Below are positions 43,701-56,606 of a stretch of 64,000 nucleotides of DNA, in pieces. Origin of the DNA: Scatophagus argus. Taxonomy: Eukaryota; Chordata; Actinopteri; Scatophagidae. The notes under the pieces were generated by a model. It worked only from the letters and a program-made list of their open reading frames with translations, did no database searches and was not told the DNA's origin. The translations under genes and the position numbers were made by a program. The stretch lies in NCBI RefSeq assembly GCF_020382885.2, contig NC_058512.1:1000501-1064500 (forward strand), given 5' to 3'. Every line of letters starts with the position of its first letter. The first letter of the stretch is position 1.

Positions 43701-46700
43701 TCCTGTTGAGTCCGCTCTCGTCTCTGAAGTAGTTTTCGAACTGCTGATCGATGTAGTCTGTGACTGCCCTCCAGCTGCAACACACAAACAAGTACAGGTT
43801 TACCTAAAAAAACTTGTAAAAGCAGTAGTTACACATTTTGGGAGGTATGCTACTTATTCGTTCAAATATACTGCAGACACCAGAATTATATCGCATTCAA
43901 AAAGGAAGTGGTAACAGATCAATACAACAGGGCCAGTGGGGGCACGTGAAATATAATGAATGTCCTAATGGAATCAAATACTGTGGCTCTGAGGGGAAGG
44001 AAACGACAAACCGAGCACATGAGGCGTACGATGCGTTCAGCGTCAGTCAGAAGGTACAGTCATAGGAGGAGATCTCCAGGTTGTGCTGAAGCTGCAGGGA
44101 CGCAACAGGAAAGCACTGCATGCATCATATGCAATTAAAATTCAGGTCTCCAGAGACTTATGGAAAGCCCTTTTAACAGTCAATCAGCAGGGCTGACTAG
44201 CAGTGCTTTAGCTTTCACTAGGGAAATGACGTTTGAAAGACAGATGTGTGCGATTAATCGACCGGTCGGTTATTAAACTGACGATTGTTATTCTATTAAT
44301 GTCCGTGTAGGAGCCATCTGTAGAGCTCCGTGTGTGTAGGACACCACGTTGTCCAGCAGGTGTCACCCTCGAGCTCTGGCTCACTTACGGTTCAGGGAGG
44401 GACTGTCACTCAGGGGACAGGAGCTGCTGGACGGAGGAGGACAGATAGTTTCTTGATGCTAAGCTAGGCTAACACAGCGTTGTGACATTGGTGAAATGCT
44501 TGGCTGTATGGAGATTTATGGACAATGGTTATGGATTCTTGCATGCTAAAAACATTAATGATGAGCATTAAATATTCCATCAAAGAAGCAGAAATCGGAC
44601 TTGGAGATTGATCCATAATGAAAATATTTATTAGCTGCAGCCTCAATTTCACTAACTTTTTTTTTGGAAAAGATTCCTGCATCTAAAATGTCAGTATGTC
44701 CCGTTTTTCTTTGGCTCCTTTGATGATAAAATTAATCATTAATGGTTTTGGACTGCGGTCAGAAAGTGCTGAAAGACAGATTAACGTGTTGCTGGTTTTG
44801 GGGTTTGCAAGTATGAACACAGCAGGCCAGTGTTTAGAAGCCAAGCAGCACAACAGAAGAAGCGCTTTGCCTTTACAAGTGGGTGAAAATACAGACAGGT
44901 GGAGCTCAAAGGAAAAGGTCAGGTACAGTAAGTGGTACGTAGGGGAACTTCAAGCTGTTGGAAGATCCCGTCATCTAATATTATTTACCATCCAAGCCTC
45001 CAAAGCTGCTTTTATTAACCAGATCTGAAGGGACGAAATGAAGTCTCACCACTCAGTGTTGTTGACAGCATCTCCAAAACCAGGAGTGTCCACAATGGTC
45101 AGTTTGAGCTTCACCCCCTTCTCCTCGATGTCCACTGTGTGCTTTGTGATCTCCACCGTCTGACTGATGCGCTCTTTAGGTCGAAAAACAGTCATTTAAC
45201 AAAGTCTCCCTCGTGGGCCGGTCTTTACAGGCTGAACTGAGATCAGAGATACAAGAACGTCTGACTCACCCTCTGCATTGAGCAGCTTTCTGTCTTTATG
45301 CAGATCAGTGAGGAAGAGGCTGTTCACCAGAGTGGATTTACCCAGACCAGACTCACCTGTAACACACACAGAAACACACATCAGCACTCACACCAGCTTT
45401 ACATCAGGTCAGAGTTCAGATCAGGGTACTGTTCATGTCGGAATCCTTTGTTACAAGTAAAATTCTACTGTATCATATCATAATGGGTACTTCATGGACT
45501 GAATACTTTGCATTAAGAAAGACGTTTATACTTCAGGGATGAAGCGCTTCAGGTTTTGTCTTGTTCAGACAGATACATAGATACTTTATTGATCCCGACG
45601 GAAATTCAGTAAAACGCCTCTGAACAGACGGATGTAAATTAAATCCTGATCATTTTTTGAAGGGGAGCTTTAGTGACTTATCTTGTTTCATGTGATTAAT
45701 ATTCAGATTTGAAGAGAGCCAGGCATTTTCACAGGACACATGAAACTTGTGAAGACGGAGATGGTGCGGAGGTGTGGTGGTAAGGCTGCCTCACGACCAC
45801 GACATCCTGCCCAAGTCTTTCTGTGTGAAGACAGCTTTGGCTTTGACACGCATGCATGGAAAGAAAAAAACGTTTAACTAAAGACAAATCTAAGAGCAAA
45901 GTATAACGAACGGATTCAACTTGTGCTCTAGCACATGCTGCTAATATTACGTTAGCATGTCTGGCTAACTAGTTTGCTACCTACAGTTGCAACCTGCATT
46001 ATTTCCAAACTGTGGCAACACGTAGCAACCGTAACGAGTTAGCGCCTCTCACCTGCCACCATGAGGGTGAAGTCAAACCCTTTTTTCACTGACTTCCTGT
46101 GCACCTGGTTGGGCAGTGTCGCAAAACCAACATAATCTTTTTCCTGGAAACAATCACACGCACACAGAAATTTGAATTAGTTGTAAGTGAGCAGCAGTTG
46201 AAAAGAAAAAGTGTAAAACAAAACGAGAAAACAACCTGTAAAACAAACATAAAACTGCACACTTTACCTTTTGATAATCTTCACCATGAAAGTTTACTTA
46301 TTACAGTTCATAGCTTTTAAGAGTCAAGCGTTTACTCACATTAAATTCACTGTAGAGTCAAAAAACGACTGCCAGGCTAGCTACATGTATGCTAAACAAG
46401 CTACCTTTAAGAGTTCAGTGGTGTTTTTTCCTTCCCGTATGAAGTTAAGCTGTTGCCTTATTAAAGTATGTGGAATAACTAACTGAACAACCAAGGTTCA
46501 TAGAAACAGATATTTTCATTTGCAGATAACTACTAGGGAGAAATCAATTACTAAACCTAGCTTGAGTTTCGGCTAAAGCTAAAGTTAGCTTTCAGTCGGT
46601 GTACAGCACAGACATGTACAGATACTGTGCTTTTGTTTTTTAAGGTCTGATCAATATTACTACACATTTTAAAAGCTTTTTTTTACATTACACAGCTCTA

Positions 46701-48339
46701 TGGAATATTATCTGATACTCAGACAGTTTCTAACTTGATTTTGACCAGCTATACGTCCAGCCGTGTAGTGTGTGTCATAATGGCCGACGCATGGCGAGAT
46801 CTGGGTCAGACCTTCCTCCACAGCTCGGTGCTACTGCACAGCGGTCGTGTTAGTAGGACATTCCCATGATTCCTTTCATGTTTTATTGAAGTAGCAGAGA
46901 GATGGTGGCAGAAACACTGACAGCATAGCCTGAGGTTCCCCCAAGTATTCATAACCCAGCCTGGCAGGAAGCCACTGGCACGAGGAGGGGGTGGGGAGCC
47001 ACAGTGCAGGGACATACATGTTCATCTGAGCACATGGAGAGGAGGAAGAACAACAGGGGAAGACAGAGGCTTGAAGGAGACAGATGATGTGACTGAAGCA
47101 GCAAGCTTTTCCCATCATGCATTCGAATCTTCCAAACATTTCCACTTAGAGGACGCAGCTCGCTTTTAATCCCAGGTCTGAGGTGCATTAGCTTGACTAC
47201 TCAGGGAGAGACTGAGCTGTGCATATGGAGGTGTGGGAGTGTTTTTCTCCTTGGTTTTGGAATTGCTTCCATATTGACATTTTGTCTGTGGATGCAAGTC
47301 ACACCCACACACATATCACAGAAGTACACAGATCCAGACTGCTGGTTAACACCACGCTCGGTCTGCGTCCGCTGCTCTGACTCAGCCAGCACAACAAGAC
47401 AGAGCTGCGAAGCAGGATGGAGGCACATTATGAAACTGCTCGTGGGATTTAGGGGATATGTGTCTCAAAATAAAGATGCTCAGAGCGAAGGCGGCGAGGA
47501 GCTGCTGTATGTAACACATACGAGGGTATCTGCTCTTGAAGGCGGTGCTGTCTGTTCTAATATCCGTGATTCTACACCCGAGAATCTCCAGAGGAGTAAA
47601 TTAATGATTCAAAAAAGAACATTTCCACTTGCTTTCGCACAAGAAGGTTCACTATGCCGTGTTTAATTAATTCAGTATTCCACATTATTTTAAGCACTCG
47701 GATTTGAGCAAAGTTTGCACAGCAGGAGTTTGACCCAATTTAATTCTCTGGCTCTGTTGCACATACAATACTTTAATTATTGCATCAACAACTGTGACGT
47801 GATGCACCAAAAACTAAATTTAAAATGTGATTTTTTTGGACACTCTTGGATGAATCATGTGCAGATGCAACAGAGGCTTATTTCTACGAGTTATTAATGG
47901 CTTTAAATAAATACTGAAATATTGATTATTATTTCCAGCGTGATGTCATTAAATGTGTTGTTTTGTCCAGCCAAGAGTGCAAACCTCCAACAGTTTATCA
48001 GCATATATGATGAACAGCAGTTAATACTCACTGAACGTGTGGCTTTTTTAGACAAACGACTGTAAAGATTAATCAACTATCAGACTGGGTGCTGGTCAGT
48101 TTTCTGCGGATTGACTGGTCGGTTGTTAATCGCTTCAGCTCTGGGGTTTACAGATGTGTCCACAGATGTCAAACACGCAGCTGCGATCTCAGCCACCAAA
48201 ACAAAGAGCTGCAGGTGCAAACAGCGGGAGGCTTTTATTTTGGAAGGCACCTTCATCATCATCATCATCACACACCTTTGTCTTCCGCGTGTCTTACCTC
48301 TGCATCATCTGTGTCATGAAGCCAGATTCCAGGAGACAT
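40792..48339 (-). CDS. septin5: Septin 5
   Basis: Eleven exons in phase: 48298-48339 (tentative start), 46053-46143, 45270-45356, 45050-45173, 43640-43774, 43417-43534, 42516-42617, 42320-42416, 42101-42236, 41012-41114, 40792-40854 (stop TGA), about 365 aa; human SEPTIN5, as I recall it, has 369. It shows the polybasic-side [21 protein letters not shown]-loop GESGLGKS (G1), [11 protein letters not shown] (G3), AKAD (G4), and the septin-unique element near [19 protein letters not shown]. The C-terminus ends [18 protein letters not shown] and a short coiled coil [18 protein letters not shown]. The SPIPxLPLxTPDxETEKL block matches SEPT5 rather than SEPT4. Septin 5 is a GTPase of presynaptic membranes and cytoskeletal filaments that regulates exocytosis. 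The N-terminal exon ([14 protein letters not shown]) is inferred from phase and a good donor only. Confidence 0.92.
41350..41660. repeat. AAGTAC-rich fish repeat copy
   Basis: Begins ATTACTGAAGTAAAAGTACA and ends AATGGAAATACTCAAGTACA...GTAAATGTACTTAGTTACTG. It is one of the longer copies (about 310 bp) of the percomorph AAGTAC repeat, in a septin5 intron. Confidence 0.75.
45575..45622 (-). mobile_element. 3' end of a fish non-LTR element
   Basis: GATACATAGATACTTTATTG, then ATCCCGACGGAAATTCAGT, is a widespread fish repeat end. In minus orientation it runs GGGATCAATAAAGTATC into TATC-type repeats. Only the tail is recognisable. Confidence 0.5.
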
Positions 48340-50806
48340 CAGTCCGTTTGGGGACCAGAGGACATCCGTCCAGCCGTCAGCAGGACAACATCCGGAGGAC
48401 AGAGTGAGAACATCGTGTGGATTTGGACACACTCTTTAATCGAAGCTTCATAGTGTTATTAATTACGTTACCTGCCCGGGGCGCGCGGCTCTTGTACCTG
48501 CTGTTGGCCGTCATCTCGCACTCACAGGTGGTGGAAAAGGCGTCCGAACCGAGTGAAGCTGCCTGCCGCTTTGCGTTGGGCTGGACGCTGTTTCACCGCC
48601 ACAGCAGGAAGGTGCGTCCACCAGAACTCATGTAAATCACAGCAACATGCCCGCGTCCAGCATGGTGTCGCCGTGCTGCACAGGCCACACTGCGTTCACG
48701 CATGCAGACTGATCTCCTCAGATGCTCACAAAGCTTATTGTGTGGAAAAAACGCTCTGCAGTTCAGGCGAATCACCAGGCGGTGGCAGTATTGTTGTTGT
48801 GTTCCTGCTCCGGTCACAGAGCATCACGTTGACGCGCCCTGCACGGCCGAACGTTACCTGCAGGAGACACACAGAGCACCTACAAGAGCTGCATGAAAAG
48901 CAGGAAACCGTGAGGAAAACGTGGAACTAAGAAATGTCATGTATGCCATGTGAAAGCTGCCTCAAACTACTAGTGAGTGTGAAAGGTGGTTCTGAAATGT
49001 GATTTAAATTGAGCTGATAAGACAAAAGTCTGAGACGGTTGAAAGACCACAATAAGAGGCCTCACTGCGCACTAAAGAGCCAGAGATTCAGTTATCTGCT
49101 TTTAAAGCCTCAAAATGATTTTGGATTCTAAAAGAGAGCACATGAGGCGACTCAGCAGACAGGGTGCAAAGACCTTCACTCAGTGTGAGGGGACGATGAG
49201 AGGCCTGACCCGACTGGCCAGATGCAATCGTGGTCTCAGGCCTCGGCTCACCAGGTGATTCTGGTTCTGGTTCTGATCAGAGGGGGCTGATGAGCTACTG
49301 TTACGTGAAGAGTGGACAGATATGTCACTGTTATTCCCTGAAAGTTTATTTATTTATGTGACATCAAACACACACACACACACTCAGCTTCATGCCCTCA
49401 CACATCTGAATGTGGACATCCTGGTAGGAACTCAGTGTTTGAAGGAAAATATCCAACAACAATGCAGCATTGTGTGTCTCTGTGCGGGATGCCACCCGCC
49501 AACAGGGTCACGTATACATGCCTGTGAAAAGTCCATCCACGCATCTCTGCTTTAACTGAGTGTTCTTCAAGTGGACGTTTTCACGTTAGAGTAAACAACA
49601 GCTCGACCCCCGAAGTGCGAAACACAACAGCCAATCACAAAGCAGGACAGTCTCAACAGTGTTGTCTTCTTTTGTGGGTCGTTGTTGTGTTTTTGCACTT
49701 CAGGGCCGACGCAGGAGACGCCTCAGTGATCACAGACAGTGAGCGACTCAAACACAGCGGTGGGACAAAACAAGCCAAAAAAGACAGGAGGTTTGGTGAG
49801 GTTTGTCCTGCAGGGCTGACAGCTACCTGAGGAGGAGGAGGAGACAGCGGGGAAACAATGATGAGAGCGTGGGACTGGAGGCGGGAGCAGGGTGCCATAA
49901 CCCACTCTGTTTCCTGTGCTAGTCCACATGCCATGTGGGTTCAGACAATGAACATTCCCTCCCAGCATCACCACAGAGGATTTCTTGTGATCTCCGAGGG
50001 GCCCGAGACCGCGGCGACCTGTGCACGCAAACAAAACAACACTGTAACTGATCTATTCACTTAGATCTCCGGCTCGGAGCTCTAGCGGGGCCACTTTTGG
50101 CCCTCACAGCTCAGTTAGCGCATCATGCAGCCAGGGAAAGCTTCGGTGTAATAAAGAGGGATTAACATGAGCCGTTCAGCCCAGAGGTCAAAGATGCCAA
50201 ATGATAACAGAGTTTAGGGGTTTAATCCTCCCAGCTGACAGCGAACGCAGAGAAATGCTATCAGAGTATGATCGGCCACGTCCAGGCCTCTCTGTTCAAC
50301 AGAAACCGAGCACCCTGAGGTCCTCACAGTGAGACACGCTGGTCACCGTGTTGTGCAGCGACAGGAGGAAGCGTCACAGCTTGGTGTGCAGCAGTCGTCA
50401 TCCATGTGCATGTTTGTCACCTAAATGCGTGTTTATTCTGATTCTTTTGGTTAATCTTCCTGCTGTGGTCCGTCATGGTGGACAGGAAGTCACCTCAAGC
50501 TGCTCAGCTGGTCCCGCTGGATCCACGTTCATAGGTTTCTTCTGTCCAGGTGACGTCTCCTGCACGGCGGGATCCTCCTCAGGGTTCGGGACGTGACGTG
50601 ACCTGCACGCTACACGCAAAAATGTATAAAAATGATTTAAATATTTTGAATTGGGTTAGAATCAAAATGCAACAGAACAAAGCAAGTAAAAGTAGTGCAA
50701 AAGGATGAACTAAACCAGGAAAACTACATGATGCACATGTACACTGATCTGTGTAATATACAAGTTGTACTGCTGCAGGTACTTGAAGCAGTACTGGCGA
50801 TGACTG

Positions 50807-50843
<37 letters not shown>

Positions 50844-51989
50844 GTACTGTTGTGTCCATGCGACAGTGTGTATGAGTGTTTCCTCCCCGCAGACACACAA
50901 TGACCTCAGCTGGGAAAGCAGCTAACGCAGGAAGGCCGCTGCGCCGCGTTGTACAATAGCTCATCACATGTGCTCGGCGTTGATTCCTCGGCCGCTGGCG
51001 AGCACGCCACCTCGCAGGAGGAAGTGTACATTGTTGTGAGCGAGCCTTTTCTCCTTTTCCCTGGCAGAGGGACAATGGGAGGAGAAGGGGGGAGGAGGAG
51101 AGAGACAGAAGCACGAGGGAAACACTTCTATTCCTTCTTCGTTAAAGACGCAGGAATACCAAGAAAAGACTACGATTCAAGGAATTATTGTTCCGCTCCC
51201 CTTTTGGAAAGTACATTTACTCCCTTACTGTACTTCTACTCTATGATGCTTTATACCTCTGCTCCACTGCATTTATTCAACAGATTTTACATTAAAAATC
51301 AGGTGAGAAGTGGATAAAATCCAGCGCGTTGTTGAACATTAAACCTGAGCTTTCGACCTTGTGACCCGCTGAAATAAAAGTTTAGTTTTATGTTTAGTTT
51401 GTCGTGTTTCACACTCTGAGTTGTCTTCAGGCCCACCAAAGAGACATCTCACCTCCAAACGTTTCATTTGTTGTCTTCAGCGTCCAGACTATAAGCTTTG
51501 CAGTCCACCAGGAGCTGATTGGTTTGGATGAGCTTCAGGTGATGAAGCTCTCCGTCACTCGCTGCAGGTATGATGTGAGTCTGACAACCAAAGGCGGCTA
51601 ATTTTAGCCTTCCATGCTTCCTGCCCATCATGAAGGCAATATGTGGGTCAAAATACCAGAATAACTAAGACAACAACAGTGTGAGAGATAACGAAGGCGT
51701 CATGTGACCAGCGTTTGATGACTTTCAAGTGTTTGTAAATCCTTAAGATTAGATAGGACTGAAAGGCAGAGAGCAGGACGCTGGGAGAGACGGGAGGAGG
51801 AGGAGGAAAGCGTGTTTGTCAGTTGGGTTATCTCTCTGATTGTTTCCACAGAGACAGGAAATGGTGCTGTTACACACAGGAAACGAGCTGATGGCAGAGA
51901 TAAGGTGGACAAATGGCTCCGGAAATCAAAACAAGTCCATGCTGATGCAGCGGAGAGGAGACGGGCAGGAATCAAAGGAACACTTTAGA

Positions 51990-52250
51990 TTCAGGCTGCA
52001 CCCATACGACAAAGTATTCAAGTACTTTACTTCAGTAAAAGTACTCATGTGACCATGTAAAAATAAATGTTACCAAAGTGAAGTATAATCGGGAGCTTGT
52101 ACTTAATATTATTAGTATGCAAAGTGAGCGACAGAACATATTTAGTGGAGGAGGAGTACAAAGTGCAACGAAAAGAAAATACTAAAGTACAAGTACCACA
52201 GATTTGTACTTGAATAAATCTACTTTGTTGTACTCCACCGCCGGTTAAAG
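51990..52250. repeat. AAGTAC-rich fish repeat copy
   Basis: Runs from CAAAGTATTCAAGTACTTTA to GTACTTGAATAAATCTACTT...GTACTCCACCGCC. AAGTAC-rich ends face each other, as in the palindromic full-length family member, with a shortened interior. Confidence 0.75.
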
Positions 52251-53044
52251 ACTGATCTGACAGATGAATCAATAGTGAAAGTAATCTGATATTCGCCGAG
52301 TCCACGCGGGGTGACGGCGCCACCCTGTCACGTCCACCGTTTGTTCTAACAGGTGGAATCAGCGAGCGGAGGAAGAGGAGGCCTCCACCTTCCATCAGGG
52401 CAGCTCCGTGACTTTCTGCTGCTGGGATTTCCTCCAGTCTGAGTCAACGGCTTCTTCAAGCAATAACCTCGTGTGACTACGGGTAATTACTCTCCATTAT
52501 GACAGGAAGTGCGGTCAGCTGGCCTTTCAGGAGCCACGTAAACGCCACAGTCACCGAGTTTCCAAACAAATTCATATGAAGTATGAAGTCACATCAGAGT
52601 CCAGGGTTCGAATTTTCACATTTCTGCCACCCACTGACGTTACATTGGTACGTTTCAGAAGAGACGTATCACACAGGGCAGGCGTATGAGACGAGCTCTT
52701 CCTGTGGAGGAGGAGGCGGTGGCGATGGAGGCGAGAGCACCACCAGCTGGATGTTTTAACGACATGTCAGGACGTTTCCAGTTGTGTTGCTGATGACAAA
52801 TCCAGGGATTTTAAATGAAAAGCTGATCTGTTCCTGACCCGAACCAGACCTTCACCACAGAGGTGGCTCAAGATAAAATCAATAAATGTAAACACAGAGG
52901 AACGTAAAGGTTCAACGTATTTCATATGTCACAGAAGAGTAGAAATTTAACACATGAATCACACAAATGTAAACGCGTGCGGTTTGCAGAAATGTCCAAA
53001 GCCAGCACTTCCTCTGACGACTGTGTCACCTGACCGACCAGGGA

Positions 53045-53100
53045 CAGGTGACACAGGAACAGAAACCTCCCGCAGGAGGTTTCTGTTCCTGTGTCACCTG
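53045..53100. repeat. Perfect 26-bp inverted repeat, 4-base loop
   Basis: The left arm 53045-53070 begins CAGGTGACACAGGAACAG; the right arm 53075-53100 is its exact reverse complement; the loop is CGCA. There is no mismatch or bulge in 26 pairs. It does not continue beyond these bases and is not part of a recognised transposon. Confidence 0.95.
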
Positions 53101-53945
53101 CAGAGACAGACTCGCGTTACTGCTTACTTTTGGTTTTTAGTTTTCACTAATTTCACGTCTGTTCAAATGATAATTCAACAACGTGGAATGTAGACGTTTA
53201 CTTCAGTACACGGTGGTAAACACAGAAGCAGTGACTCACGTCCAGCACATCAGCTTCCTCTACACAAACAGGTCACTCACACGTGCTGGATTACCAACAC
53301 CCGAGGCATCTCTGCACCAAACCCAAACACTGTCACCGGACAAACGCACAACTCGACAAAACGCCAAGGCCTCACACCTCCACGAGTGCCAAAGACCCAC
53401 AGCAGGTGACACTTCACTGTGGATAATAAAACGAGCTGATGTGAAGGAGGAGGAGGAGAACATTCCCAGTGGTGAGGAGAACAATGGAGTCGAAGGGAAG
53501 TGATAAGAGACAGGACATCCTAACAGCGCCTGCATGTCAGTCCTCCCAGCAGCCGCCAACACGTCACCTGGCGGCCCTGCAGCTGTCGGCTATCAGCTTC
53601 ACAAAACCACCGCGGTCGAGTCAGAAAAATAAGGTTCTCACACCAAACGTATTTGTTCCAGTTACTGCAGACTGACCACGAATAGGAGAGCAGTGAATAC
53701 AGACAAGTGCTTTCTGTTCGCCAACAGGGCGCACATCATAGAGACCTTCGGCTGTAGCTACAGCCGCCGTTAGCTGGCGCCGTAAAACGTGAGAGCAACT
53801 TTGTGAGCTCAGAGGCTCTAAACGACTCTGAACGTCTGAACTGTGCTGGATGGAGCTGTTGGAGCTATTCTGATGCAAGTGTAAACACTCGGCCACAGAA
53901 AGAGAAGAGGAAGCATCTGGTCCTCTGAGGACACACATGGAGCCA

Positions 53946-54026
53946 CACACACACACACGCACGCACACACACACGCACGCACACACACACACGCACGCAC
54001 ACGCACACACACGCACGCGCACACAC
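53946..54026. repeat. CA/CACG-type microsatellite
   Basis: An alternating CACA and CGCA array of about 80 bp. Confidence 0.95.
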
Positions 54027-54150
54027 AGAATGTTGTTTCAATCAGTTTTCATTGTGCTGGCAGCGACTACAGCACGGGCTCTGATTAAGTTTGGTGTTTT
54101 CGTGACCCACTCACCTACTACGTGACATCATGACTTATTCTCCTTCAGGT

Positions 54151-54151
<1 letters not shown>

Positions 54152-54197
<46 letters not shown>
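54152..54197. repeat. GT dinucleotide microsatellite
   Basis: About 23 GT units. Confidence 0.95.
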
Positions 54198-54199
<2 letters not shown>

Positions 54200-56416
54200 G
54201 ATGGGTTTTCCACATGAACAGCATGTTTTTCTGCAGAAGTGTTGCTGGCGTTCACCTGCTACAGTGCCTCTGTCCTTCATCTGAAAATGCTATCATGAGT
54301 CTGGGATCATGTCCTCAGTGCAGCCGTGAAGTCCACACTGTGAAGCTGACGTACTGATTCTCTAAGGCACCGAACTCCACATCTGTCCTGATGTTTGTAG
54401 CTCAGCTCAGATTTGCCCCTGTTGGGGTCACTGAAGGCTTTATCTTGGCTGCCAGGCTCTTCCTCCACCCTGTTTGTGTTTACGTGCTGTGACGAGTGAA
54501 TGAGTCAGACAACAGACAACACCACCACCCCCAGCCCTGACCCCCACCCGGACCACCACCCAATCCCCCCGAGCGGTCTGATTCAGGCCTCTCAGTCTAT
54601 ATAAGGCAGCCAAAGCAACTTCATGACTAAAACTGAGAGTAATTACAGTAGGTGTGGTCCAATTTTTATCAACACGCTTCACTTTGTCTGCGGTAAACTC
54701 ATTAAAAATGTTCACTCTACACACACATACACACACACAGCGCAGGATGCCATTTACAGACTGAAGGAATCCCTGTCTGGGGGCATTTTGATTTCAAAGT
54801 AAAATAAATGAAATAAATTGTTTATCAAGAGACTCGGTCAGTACAGAAGATGGCTGCCGCGTGTTGAGCTCTAAACATCTCTGTTTATGACTACCATTCA
54901 ACTAAAATGCAGTTTATTCATTCTATCATTGCAGTGCACCCTCCTACCTCAGCACTGCATATTTTCTATATATTATATTCTAAATTCTGTAATTGTCTAG
55001 TCTTTGCTTCCAGTTTTTACTTTTACTTTCCATTTGACTTCATTTAGGAACAATGATACTGTGAGCTAAATCCTAATGTCAGGATGCTAACCACATTCAC
55101 AATGCTAATGAGCGCCGTGAGTCCGTTTTGTCCAATACTTTGATTTATTTACTTTCATTTACCAAAAACTAGCGACTTCAGCCTGAGCTGTACCTTGGGT
55201 TTACTGCTAATTATCAAATGTTAACATGGTAACACACATCGCTAAGGTGGTGAATGCACAGTGTTTGTATGATGCTTCTCTATCTCAACAGATACTTTCT
55301 CAGTGGTGAAGGCGGTTCCTGCTAAACAACAGCATGTTAGCATGCTGAGGTTAGCTTAATTTAAACTACCACAGCCTCACAGAGCTGCTAGCTTAGCTGT
55401 ACTTTGAGTCTTGTGAGTCCCATGACTTTATATTATTATAAAAGTGGTTTAATACAGCAAATTGAGCGCAAAAATTTGTCAGTTCACTTTCTAAAATAAA
55501 ACTTTTGACCTTCCTCAACTTGTACATTTTCACAGTGAGGAAGCTGAACCAAAAGGTGGTTGTGGATGTGCTCTAGTTTAAACAGGAAGTGGTCTGACTA
55601 TTGTCCCTGTGCCCCTGTCCCCCCATAATGCTTTGCTCCTGTTGCCTCTCTCATCACAGTCCTGACGCTGCAGCTTGAACAGGATGTGTGTGTTGGGACA
55701 ACCAAGTCCACTTAAAGCACAAAAACAAAAAAGAGAGCTGAGGGAATTTTTCAACAACACGGTCAGAGCACAATGCAGCACGTCAACATGGCGGCCGTGT
55801 CCTCCGGAGGGACGGCGTCCCGTCTGTGTCGTGGGTCAAGCCATCAGCCAGAGCCTCGGAAAACGATGGCGGTTTGGGTGACAGAGAAATCACCACCAGC
55901 CGTCTGCAATGTGGACAGAAGTCACACACAATCAAACTGGTGAATGAAGTTTCCAACAAATGAACGGATGAGTAACTGGGAGGAAGTGGATCTCCAACAG
56001 GAAATCTTCTCCAGTTTATAAACTCCTCATCTAAGTGACAAAGAGGTCATTTCCTGGTGCTTCTCTGAAGACCAGGACTAATAAATGGTGGCTAATTAAA
56101 CAGAGTTTTGGCATGTGAACTGAGGGCGTGTGGTCGTTGATGGCTAAACAGATGAAAACCCAGCATGTGGCTTCAGCAGGACGTGGCCGCCTCACATCCG
56201 CAGCGCGCGAGTGTTCGTGCTTCAGGTTCATGTTTACTGGATTTGTTTGTGTGTTTACTGGGTCAAATCAGACCAACAGCTCAGACACGCAGGCTGCTGT
56301 GCTTCACCTCCCACCGCCTCTGAATCACAGGAACACTCCGGCACTAACTGGTCAAAACCCTCACGCGAGCGCGAGCACGAGCACGCGCTGCTGTTTGAGA
56401 TGCTGCTGCCGCGAGA

Positions 56417-56515
56417 CCCCCGCCCCTCATTGGCTGAGAGAACGACGCTCTTACTGCTGATTGGCCCAAAGTTCCTGGGTTTTCGTTTTGATGGCAGCCC
56501 GGCGCTCTCATAAAT
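56417..56515 (+). promoter_or_regulatory. cldn5: Putative cldn5 core promoter
   Basis: A GC box (CCCCGCCCCT, about 56417-56426), two inverted CCAAT boxes (ATTGG at 56429-56433 and 56460-56464) and a TATA-like CATAAAT at 56509-56515 occur in the usual order. The start codon is 92 bases past the TATA-like site, which suits an intronless gene with a short leader. Function is inferred from motif order only. Confidence 0.55.
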
Positions 56516-56606
56516 GCAGCGTTTGGGAGCGCACGCCCTCAGAGGAGACCTGAGAGGAGACCCTTCACCCGCCCCACCCGGACTGTCAGAGTGCACATAC
56601 GGCGTC

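Larger units (their letters stand above)
48340..56606. other. septin5-cldn5 head-to-head spacer
   Basis: The two genes point away from this 8.3-kb gap. I see no supported coding region. It contains AAGTAC-repeat fragments at about 50630-50790, 51200-51310 and 51990-52250, GT/CA arrays at about 50809-50841, 53946-54026 and 54152-54197, a perfect 26-bp hairpin at 53045-53100, and a GC-box/CCAAT/TATA-like promoter immediately before cldn5. Any further septin5 5' exons would lie here but cannot be picked out. Confidence 0.55.

Noticed and set aside
48080-48271. Minus-strand open frame starting with six Met
   Set aside because: The Met run is an ATC/ATG trinucleotide repeat, and the frame does not match a septin N-terminus or join in phase.
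54440-56240. Short open frames upstream of cldn5
   Set aside because: None has a recognisable domain or paired splice sites; treated as noise.
56514-56606. Upstream ATG giving a 31-residue N-terminal extension of claudin-5
   Set aside because: Claudins begin directly at the first membrane segment, and the extension has no claudin-like features.
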